Virus record (IMG/VR): IMGVR_UViG_3300032267_001715
Span: 1-35,601 of that record
Source of the DNA: a virus
Strand: one strand, 5' to 3'
DNA: 35,601 bases
Both the position numbers and the translations under genes were made by a program. Of this stretch, positions 1 through 5,912 are shown one piece after another. How positions within the stretch are numbered: position 1 is the first letter of the stretch; each line of letters starts with the position of its first letter. The notes under the pieces were generated by a model. The model was given only the letters and a program-made list of their open reading frames with translations, ran no database searches and was not told where the DNA came from.

Positions 1-336
1 AAGCTCCTTCAAAAGTGGCGTTTCTTCCTCTCCAAATTCTGTAAATGACCCGGAGTAGTGAGCATCAAGAAAAATAGTGACAGGCTCATGTATGTTTGCC
101 AACAGCTCAGGCAAAATCTTTTTAGAATCTCCATGGTGGACTTTCACTTCTTTGTTGTTTTTGAATTGCTCTACATTATGATTGAACCATTTTTCAGAAA
201 GCTCTATTGAATGTATAGTTTCATAGTGACCAAGAACTCCTCTTATTCCGTCGCCAAGATAAGCGCCAGTTTCTATGTATTGTCTTGTTGGTTTTGTTTT
301 TGATCGCAAATAAAACTCTGCACTTAATATGGGCAT
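1..336 (-). CDS. SAM-dependent methyltransferase-like protein (partial, C-terminus outside window)
   Basis: The first 112 residues of a protein that runs off the left edge of the window. The segment IETGAYLGDGIRGVL looks like the glycine-containing SAM-binding loop of a class I methyltransferase. It is followed by an acidic strand end (IHSIELSE), then VHHGDSKKILPEL and TIFLDAHYSG, in the order expected for motifs II to IV of that fold. The ATG is preceded by AAGGAG at good spacing, which fixes the start. It lies 11 bases downstream of the small membrane-protein gene on the same strand, so the two are probably co-transcribed. The substrate cannot be inferred; a sugar or small-molecule target is as possible as DNA. 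Confidence 0.6.
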   Translation of the reverse strand, partial: MPILSAEFYLRSKTKPTRQYIETGAYLGDGIRGVLGHYETIHSIELSEKWFNHNVEQFKNNKEVKVHHGDSKKILPELLANIHEPVTIFLDAHYSGSFTEFGEEETPLLKEL

Positions 337-347
337 TGATTAACTCC

Positions 348-554
348 TTAAAAAATCCACTTCCACAAAAAGTTCAGTATTGTGCAAATCCCCGACAGGA
401 AGCAAACACAATAAAAAACAACTAGAACGCACCCCGTAACTACAAACTGCGCCTTCACCTCATTCTGAGCGGCAGTTCTTGCTCTCAAAATATAAGCTCC
501 GGAAGCCAAGAACAAAACAAGCCAAATCCACCAAAAGCCAGTAATAATTTCCAT
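348..554 (-). CDS. small membrane protein, two predicted transmembrane segments
   Basis: A 68-residue protein with two hydrophobic stretches, roughly residues 7-23 (WWIWLVLFLASGAYIL) and 38-62 (a Cys/Val/Phe-rich segment), separated by a short polar loop with RARTAAQNEVKAQ. The longer reading from 689 would overlap the divergent zincin gene. The ATG at 554 is preceded by TTGAGGTAC, a usable ribosome site, so the shorter form is chosen. It heads a minus-strand pair with the methyltransferase-like gene. No family is recognised. Small two-helix proteins of this kind are common in large phage genomes and may act at the host inner membrane, but nothing here shows a function. Confidence 0.6.
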   Translation of the reverse strand: MEIITGFWWIWLVLFLASGAYILRARTAAQNEVKAQFVVTGCVLVVFYCVCFLSGICTILNFLWKWIF

Positions 555-569
555 TTTGTACCTCAAGCA

Positions 570-577
570 TATATAGA
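570..577 (+). promoter_or_regulatory. late-type promoter octamer TATATAGA, leaderless arrangement
   Basis: TATATAGA ends four bases before the ATG at 582, and no Shine-Dalgarno sequence is present. It resembles the T4 late consensus TATAAATA and follows the same spacing as the other octamers reported here. Confidence 0.45.
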
Positions 578-581
578 CTTT

Positions 582-1175
582 ATGGGAGAATTTAGGGAGT
601 GGCTGAACAATACAGTAGGCACTGAAAACGTAGAGAGTAAAATAGATCATCTCTATGATAAGGCCAAGTATGCCATAAAACTTGTGCAACTATATGATTC
701 AAGCACCGGGCAGAACCTTCTCACGAACATCAGCACAATAGCAGAGCTTAGTCAAGCTGGATTATTTGGCTTGTATAACTCTAAAGAAAACAAGGATGTT
801 ATAGGACATTCAATTGCAAACAAGACAAGGTTCAAGTTTGGCCAAGAAACCTATAATCAAAACGCAAACAATCCCCAAGCCCTACAAAAGACTGTGGTCG
901 GCCAATATGCTCCCAATGTGAATGTCAACAACCTCGTCCCATCAGACGTTATACACATTAATGTTCACAACATAGTTTCAAAGTTTGGCGATTCTAAAGA
1001 AGCAATCATAGAGATCGCCAGCACTATAGTTCATGAATGCACCCATGACCTTGAATACCGAAAGACCGGAAAAACAGATGAAACTGGCCTAAAAGAGATT
1101 GAAGATAAATTCAAGGCATGGGTGCAAAAAAATTGGAATCTGATCAAAACCAGAATCCCACAAATAAATTTCTAG
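582..1175 (+). CDS. putative zinc metalloprotease-like (zincin) protein
   Basis: A 197-residue protein with an HExxH zinc-protease signature, HECTH at residues 151-155, inside a hydrophobic helix (EIASTIVHECTHDLEY). The acidic segment GLKEIEDKF about 15-20 residues later could supply a third, glutamate ligand. The family usually needs more sequence for a full substrate cleft, so activity is uncertain; the motif could also mark a small proteinase used in host takeover or particle maturation. There is no ribosome site; a TATA octamer lies just upstream of the ATG. The N-terminus MGEFREWLNN loosely resembles the capsid-targeting peptides elsewhere in the window but lacks the cleavage glutamate. 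Its stop codon overlaps, tail to tail, the stop of the convergent Pmp3-like gene (shared CTAG). Confidence 0.6.
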   Translation: MGEFREWLNNTVGTENVESKIDHLYDKAKYAIKLVQLYDSSTGQNLLTNISTIAELSQAGLFGLYNSKENKDVIGHSIANKTRFKFGQETYNQNANNPQALQKTVVGQYAPNVNVNNLVPSDVIHINVHNIVSKFGDSKEAIIEIASTIVHECTHDLEYRKTGKTDETGLKEIEDKFKAWVQKNWNLIKTRIPQINF

Positions 1176-1351
1176 GGGTTCTTGAGAACCACATAGATTC
1201 CATGCACTATTCCGGGTACGTGTCCGCACAATGTCAACAACAAATTAACCCAGAATTGAAACCCAAATCCAATCTTGAGAGCCACTCCCAATGGGGGTAG
1301 AAAAATAGTCACCAATAGAATAATCAAATCTTTTGCGTCCATATCCTCCAA
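1172..1351 (-). CDS. Pmp3/YqaE (UPF0057) family small membrane protein
   Basis: Reading the minus strand gives a 56-59 residue protein. It contains IFLPPLGVALKIG, FQFWVNLLLTLCG and VPGIVHGIYVVL, which together match the conserved core of the Pmp3/YqaE proteolipid family. These are two-helix membrane proteins linked in yeast and plants to membrane potential and salt tolerance, and in bacteria to stress. Two starts are possible: TTG at 1351, with AAGGAGG six bases upstream, or ATG at 1342 with a closer GGAGG. The TTG is preferred because two other genes here use TTG with the same strong ribosome site. The stop overlaps that of the convergent zincin gene. The fold call is secure from the motif; its role in a phage is unknown. 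Confidence 0.8.
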   Translation of the reverse strand: MEDMDAKDLIILLVTIFLPPLGVALKIGFGFQFWVNLLLTLCGHVPGIVHGIYVVLKNP

Positions 1352-1387
1352 GTTGCACCTCCTTGCTACAATTATCTATTCAGTGTC

Positions 1388-1395
1388 TATATAAA
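1388..1395 (+). promoter_or_regulatory. late-type promoter octamer TATATAAA, leaderless arrangement
   Basis: TATATAAA (or TATAAATT shifted by two bases) ends four bases before the ATG at 1400. No ribosome-binding site lies between them. Confidence 0.5.
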
Positions 1396-1399
1396 TTTG

Positions 1400-1714
1400 A
1401 TGATCACGTTTCACCAATATCTCACAGAGGCGTCTCCCCCACCACCGGCTGGCGCACCGCCATCTTCGCCTCCCCCAGGAGGCCCAAGCGGACCCCCAGG
1501 CAGCGGACCTCCAATCGGTGGCGGCGGACCTCCATTGGGTGGCGGCGGACCTCCAATGGGCTTGGGAGGCCCTCCTTCAATGAGTTTGGGAGGCCCTCCG
1601 GGTGGCGGCATGCCCGGCGATCCGTCACAAGGAGCCCCTCCGGTAAGCATTCAAAAGATAAAACCAAAAGACGTTTGGAGCGCTTTGGAGAAGTCTTTGA
1701 AGAAGCGCAAGTAG
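1400..1714 (+). CDS. Pro/Gly-rich protein with capsid-targeting-like N-terminus
   Basis: A 104-residue protein in three parts. Residues 1-11 (MITFHQYLTEA) resemble the T4 capsid-targeting peptide of internal proteins, with a possible prohead-protease cut at LTE|A. Residues 12-80 are low-complexity Pro/Gly repeats built on GGPP and GGGGPP units. Residues 83-104 form a basic, probably helical tail (KPKDVWSALEKSLKKRK) that could bind DNA or another virion protein. The high local GC comes from the Pro and Gly codons, and it opens long false frames on both strands. The real frame is supported by the promoter octamer directly upstream and by the shared N-terminal motif. The in-frame TTG at 1397 overlaps the promoter element and is not favoured. 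Function unknown; packaging in the head is an inference. Confidence 0.7.
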   Translation: MITFHQYLTEASPPPPAGAPPSSPPPGGPSGPPGSGPPIGGGGPPLGGGGPPMGLGGPPSMSLGGPPGGGMPGDPSQGAPPVSIQKIKPKDVWSALEKSLKKRK

Positions 1715-1752
1715 TTTTCTCATGAAATCTAGACAAGACTTTGGTCTTGGGC

Positions 1753-1760
1753 TATGATAT
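1753..1760 (+). promoter_or_regulatory. late-type promoter octamer TATGATAT, leaderless arrangement
   Basis: TATGATAT ends four bases before the ATG at 1765. The match to TATAAATA is weaker than elsewhere, but the spacing is the same and there is no ribosome site. Confidence 0.35.
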
Positions 1761-1764
1761 ATGA

Positions 1765-2859
1765 ATGAAAATACTGATATTCAGCGATTTGCATATCCAT
1801 CCGCACAAGAAGTCAACGGAAAGACTCAATCATTGCATTGAGGTCTTGGATTGGATTCTCAAAACAGCCGTTGAAAAGAAAATCAAGAACATTATATTTT
1901 TGGGCGATTTGTTTCATGACCGACAAAAGATAGATGTTTTGACGTATCAAAAGACCTTTGAGACTCTTGAGAAATACCTCTGCAATAACGATCTCAATCT
2001 CAATCTGCTTTTGGGCAATCATGACCTTTGGCATTATGAAAAACATGATGTGTCAAGTGTCAATCCACTAAGGAACTTGCCCGGCATTCGCATTATCAAC
2101 AAGCCTTGCGTGGAAGAAATATCGGACGGAACTGAGGACTTCTTTTTTGGATTTTTGCCTTATACTCACAATCCGATAGAAGATTTGAAAATTATAGAGA
2201 AGGAATGGAAAGAAAAGTCACCCAAGGACCAGAAGAAGGTACTTGGAGGTCACATATCGGTTGACGGTGCCGCTTGGAACGTAAAGTACAACACGGTATC
2301 AGAGGTCACCATAGAGCATGATGGAGACATGATCCGTGTCGGTCCAGAAATATTCAAAAATTGGGACAAGGTGTTTCTGGGCCATTACCATGCCGAGCAG
2401 AAGTTGAATGAAAAAGTTGAATACGTAGGATCTCCTCTTCAACTTAGCTTTGGCGAAGCATTCCAGAACAAGCACATTCTCATCTTTGACACATACGCCC
2501 AAGAGTCAGAGTACATTGAGAATAAATTCAGCCCTCGTCATTTGATACTCAAGGAAGACGAGCTTGAAGAGCATTCTCTTGAAGGAAACTTCGTGAGACT
2601 TGAAGTAGAGGACATCGCCAGCCGACAGTTGCCAGAAGTGCGACAGAGACTTGTTGAAAGTTCAAAGGTTTCTTCGCTAGAAATAAAACAAATACAGAAG
2701 TTTGATGATCATCGCATCAAAGACGCAAAAGCAATCCTTTACAAAGAAGAAGAAATGCTTGAGCGCTATGTTGAACAGGCTAGGCTTGATGGTCTTGATA
2801 AGGAACTTTTGATTAAGATCGGCTCAGCAATATGCCGCCCAGATGAGGTAAAACAATGA
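1765..2859 (+). CDS. 47: gp47/SbcD/Mre11-like recombination nuclease subunit
   Basis: A 364-residue calcineurin-like metallophosphoesterase, the nuclease partner of the gp46/Rad50 ATPase. It processes DNA ends in recombination-dependent phage replication and host DNA degradation. The metal-binding motifs appear in order: SDLHIH (D8, H10), GDLFHD (D48), GNHD (residues 84-87), a later GGH near 168, and GHYH (206-209). The C-terminal third is charged and helical, as expected for the region that contacts the ATPase coiled coil. Length is close to T4 gp47 (about 340). The ATG overlaps the start of gp46 by ATGA, implying translational coupling and a stoichiometric complex. Family assignment is secure. 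Confidence 0.93.
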   Translation: MKILIFSDLHIHPHKKSTERLNHCIEVLDWILKTAVEKKIKNIIFLGDLFHDRQKIDVLTYQKTFETLEKYLCNNDLNLNLLLGNHDLWHYEKHDVSSVNPLRNLPGIRIINKPCVEEISDGTEDFFFGFLPYTHNPIEDLKIIEKEWKEKSPKDQKKVLGGHISVDGAAWNVKYNTVSEVTIEHDGDMIRVGPEIFKNWDKVFLGHYHAEQKLNEKVEYVGSPLQLSFGEAFQNKHILIFDTYAQESEYIENKFSPRHLILKEDELEEHSLEGNFVRLEVEDIASRQLPEVRQRLVESSKVSSLEIKQIQKFDDHRIKDAKAILYKEEEMLERYVEQARLDGLDKELLIKIGSAICRPDEVKQ

Positions 2860-4856
2860 AAAGTCTAGACATCAAATACGTATATGCTCAAAATTTTCTT
2901 TGCTTCGGGCAAGAAGCTTTTGAGCTTAGGCTATCTGATTATTCCAATGTTGTTCTTGTCAAAGGCCTCAATTTTGATGTTTCTGAAGAGTCTAAGGCCG
3001 CAAGCAATGGCGTTGGAAAAAGCTCCATCCCAGAGATCATAGTCTATACGTTGTTCGGCAAAACAATAAAACACCCAAAGAAACTTAACCACAAGGATGT
3101 GATCAACAACCAAATCGCAAAAGGTCTTAAAACTGAAGTGCGATGGGGCGATTTTAGAGTTGTAAGAACTAGAAAGCCTGATGGGCTAAGACTTTGGGAG
3201 AGCAAGGACGGCGTGTGGGACGACAGCACAGAAATAACACTAGGCGGACAACCAGCAACTCAAAAACTTATAGAAGAAAAGCTTGGTCTCAATTACGAAA
3301 CGTTTGTCAACGTTGTTGTTTTTACCGACAACAACGCAGGCAGTTTTCTTGAGTGTGATGCCGCAAACAAGAGAGATATAGTTGAGAATCTTCTTTCTCT
3401 TGAGAAGTACAAGACATTTGCTGAGAATGCCAAAGAACTCAAGAAAGAGAAAAAAGAGGCTATAAGAATAGCTCAAGTTGAATATGAAAACATAAGACAG
3501 CAGCTTGAGCAATCAAAGGGCAGAATTCGTGCCGCAAAAGAACAGGAATCAACTTGGGTCAAACAGAGAAATTCAGAGATAGAAGATTTGATGTCAAAGA
3601 TTAAGTCTCTGAAAAAGATTCTAGAATCAACATCTGAGGGCAGTGAGCTTTCAAAATACCAAGAAGCACAAGTGAAAATAGGGGAGCTTAATTCTGAAAT
3701 CCCCAATATGGAATCTAAGCAAACAAAAATTCAAGAGATGCTTGAAGCCGCACAAGAAAAGCATGCAACCGCTAGACAGAAGCAAAACGATGTGCAGATT
3801 CAAATTAATAATTTGCAATCCGAGCAGAAAAAACTCAACTCTCATATACTTGAAAACAAGAAAGAGATTGAGCGTCTTGAGAACAATGAAGGAGCAACTT
3901 GCAAGTTTTGCTTGGGCACCGTGTCAAAAGAAAACTACAAAAAGTACACGGAGCAAGTCGTTAAGAAAATTTCCTCCATAAAAGAAGAGGTTGAAGATAA
4001 CGAGTCAAAAATTTCTGGGCTTTCTGAAAAGCTTGAATCTTTTGGTTTGACATCAAAAAAGATATTAGAGGGCATCTCCAATGCCAAAGAGAGTCTGGCC
4101 AAAGTCTCCAAAGAACTTTCTGAAAAAAGAAAAGAGTTGGCCGAACTCAACAAAATAAACAAGCCGCAGAGCAAGGACATCAAAAATCAGCTAATAGAGA
4201 AGCAAATAGAGGGCCTTGACGAACAGATAGCTTCAAAGAAAACAGAACTAGCTGGCGACACCCCCTTCAAATCAATCATAGACTCTTTGTCGGAAGAGAT
4301 AGAGTCCAAGACCCTTGGTTTTGATTCCAAAAACAAGGAATTAGATAATCTTGAAAAGCATCTTCCCTACTATGAGTTTTGGTCAACAGCGTTTGGGGAC
4401 TCGGGCATAAGAAAGTTCGTTATAGAAGGTATCATACCGGCACTAAATTCTAGAATCGCATACTGGCTTCAGTTTCTTATAGATGGAAAAATTCGTTTGG
4501 AATTTGATAGCGAATTGGAAGAAAAAATTGAGCGCAACCCTTCTGATGGCGATCCTTTTGTCTACTATGCCATGAGTGGAGGAGAAAGAAGAAGACTCAA
4601 TCTTGCAGTGAGCCAAGCGTTTGCTCATGTGATGATGCTCAGCTCCGGAATGTGTCCAAATCTAGTTTTTCTTGATGAGGTCACAACCAATATTGACCAA
4701 ATAGGGGTGGTTGGTGTATACAATATGATTCTTGAACTTGCGAAAGACAGGCAAGTTTTCATCACGACGCACGATCAAAATCTTCTGGACATGCTTGAAG
4801 GATGTGAGTTAATAGTGTTGGAAAAAAGAAAAGGTTTCACGACCTTGAAAAAATAA
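2856..4856 (+). CDS. 46: gp46/SbcC/Rad50-like recombination ATPase subunit
   Basis: A 666-residue SMC-type ATPase that forms the gp46-gp47 complex. The Walker A loop is SNGVGKSS (residues 50-57). A long two-arm coiled coil is broken by a zinc hook, CKFC, at residues 349-352. The ABC signature is MSGGERRR (from 573), Walker B is LVFLDEVTTN (D607, E608), and an H-loop follows in ITTHD. This is the complete Rad50 layout at a length close to the T4 protein (about 560) but with longer arms. Translation is coupled to gp47 through the ATGA overlap. In T4 the pair resects ends and is essential for late recombination-driven replication. Confidence 0.95.
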   Translation: MKSLDIKYVYAQNFLCFGQEAFELRLSDYSNVVLVKGLNFDVSEESKAASNGVGKSSIPEIIVYTLFGKTIKHPKKLNHKDVINNQIAKGLKTEVRWGDFRVVRTRKPDGLRLWESKDGVWDDSTEITLGGQPATQKLIEEKLGLNYETFVNVVVFTDNNAGSFLECDAANKRDIVENLLSLEKYKTFAENAKELKKEKKEAIRIAQVEYENIRQQLEQSKGRIRAAKEQESTWVKQRNSEIEDLMSKIKSLKKILESTSEGSELSKYQEAQVKIGELNSEIPNMESKQTKIQEMLEAAQEKHATARQKQNDVQIQINNLQSEQKKLNSHILENKKEIERLENNEGATCKFCLGTVSKENYKKYTEQVVKKISSIKEEVEDNESKISGLSEKLESFGLTSKKILEGISNAKESLAKVSKELSEKRKELAELNKINKPQSKDIKNQLIEKQIEGLDEQIASKKTELAGDTPFKSIIDSLSEEIESKTLGFDSKNKELDNLEKHLPYYEFWSTAFGDSGIRKFVIEGIIPALNSRIAYWLQFLIDGKIRLEFDSELEEKIERNPSDGDPFVYYAMSGGERRRLNLAVSQAFAHVMMLSSGMCPNLVFLDEVTTNIDQIGVVGVYNMILELAKDRQVFITTHDQNLLDMLEGCELIVLEKRKGFTTLKK

Positions 4857-4897
4857 TTTATTAGCCTTACATAACTTCACATCAAAAAGGAGAAAAC

Positions 4898-5869
4898 ATG
4901 ATCTTTGAAGAACAGATAAGCAGGAAGCCCGATCACTATCCATGGACACAAGATTTCATTGAGGCCATGCACAATGGATTTTGGACAGACAAGGAATTCA
5001 GTTTCCAAAGTGACGTTCAAGACTTCAGAGTTTCTCTTTCTAAGCAAGAGAAAGAAATAATAATGCGTGCTCTGGCCACCATCGGCCAGCTTGAAATATC
5101 TGTCAAGAAGTTTTGGGCGAAGCTTGGAGACAATCTTCCTCATCCATCTATAAACGATATGGGCTACGTTATGGCCAACACAGAGGTAATCCATGGAGAT
5201 GCCTACGAAAGACTTTTGGAATCTCTTGGCATAGATGACGCTTTTGAAGAAATTCTCAAACTTGACATTATCAAGGGACGTGTTAACTATCTCAGAAAAC
5301 ATCTTCATAAATTCCACGCAGATAACAAGAAGCAATTCATTTATTCGCTGATATTGTTTACTCTTTTTGTGGAAAACATTGCCTTGTTTTCTCAATTCTA
5401 TACAATCAGTTGGTTTGGAAGATACAAGAACTTGCTCAAGGACACAAATAAGCAAGTTGAGTATACAAGTAGGGAGGAAAATCTTCATGCTATGATCGGC
5501 ATGAAACTTATCAACGTTATCAGAAAAGAGCACCCTGAACTTTTTGACGATGAGCTCAAAGAAAAAATTAGTCACGAGGCAGCAGAGGCGCTCAAGTACG
5601 AGATGCAGATAATTGAATGGATAGTTAATGGATACGAAGCCGACAAGCTTAACTCTCCTCTTCTTAAAGAGTTCGTCAAAGACAGAATGAACAATTCTTT
5701 GAAGCAGATCGGATTTAAAGAGATATTTGAGGTAGATGCCGAACTTCTTTCAAAGACGGTTTGGTTTGAAGAACAAGTCCTCGGAAACAACCAATCGGAT
5801 TTTTTCCATTCTCGGCCTGTAGAATATTCCAAAAAATCCAAGAGTTTTGCAGCAGAAGATTTGTTTTAG
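4898..5869 (+). CDS. nrdB: ribonucleotide reductase class I small subunit (NrdB)
   Basis: A 323-residue R2 protein that houses the dimetal centre generating the radical for NrdA. Ligands seen are E66 (QLEISVK), E96 and H99 (EVIHGDAY), E159 (FVENIALF), E194 and H197 (REENLH). The radical-site tyrosine follows as Y103. The first ligand is Glu where E. coli R2 has Asp. The AlaThrIle-Gln-Leu-Glu-Ile-x-Val-Lys-x-Phe-Trp context resembles NrdB proteins of Bacteroidetes, some of which use a dimanganese (class Id) centre. AAGGAG lies seven bases before the ATG. It is followed by nrdA, giving a B-A order. Assignment is certain; the metal identity is inferred. Confidence 0.95.
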   Translation: MIFEEQISRKPDHYPWTQDFIEAMHNGFWTDKEFSFQSDVQDFRVSLSKQEKEIIMRALATIGQLEISVKKFWAKLGDNLPHPSINDMGYVMANTEVIHGDAYERLLESLGIDDAFEEILKLDIIKGRVNYLRKHLHKFHADNKKQFIYSLILFTLFVENIALFSQFYTISWFGRYKNLLKDTNKQVEYTSREENLHAMIGMKLINVIRKEHPELFDDELKEKISHEAAEALKYEMQIIEWIVNGYEADKLNSPLLKEFVKDRMNNSLKQIGFKEIFEVDAELLSKTVWFEEQVLGNNQSDFFHSRPVEYSKKSKSFAAEDLF

Positions 5870-5912
5870 GCCTTCATACTCTATTAGAAAAATCCACCTG
5901 AAAGAAGAAAAA

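Noticed and set aside
1500-1620. Direct repeats as a CRISPR array or origin iterons
   Set aside because: The repeats are in-frame Gly/Pro codons of the protein at 1400, with no constant spacer structure.
1333-1736. Long alternative frames on both strands over the Pro/Gly-rich gene
   Set aside because: Repeats of GGPP codons open several frames at once; only the frame from 1400 has the promoter octamer and the shared N-terminal peptide.
4877-5575. 232-codon minus-strand frame opposite nrdB
   Set aside because: nrdB on the plus strand has all catalytic residues; the antisense frame has no ribosome site or motif.
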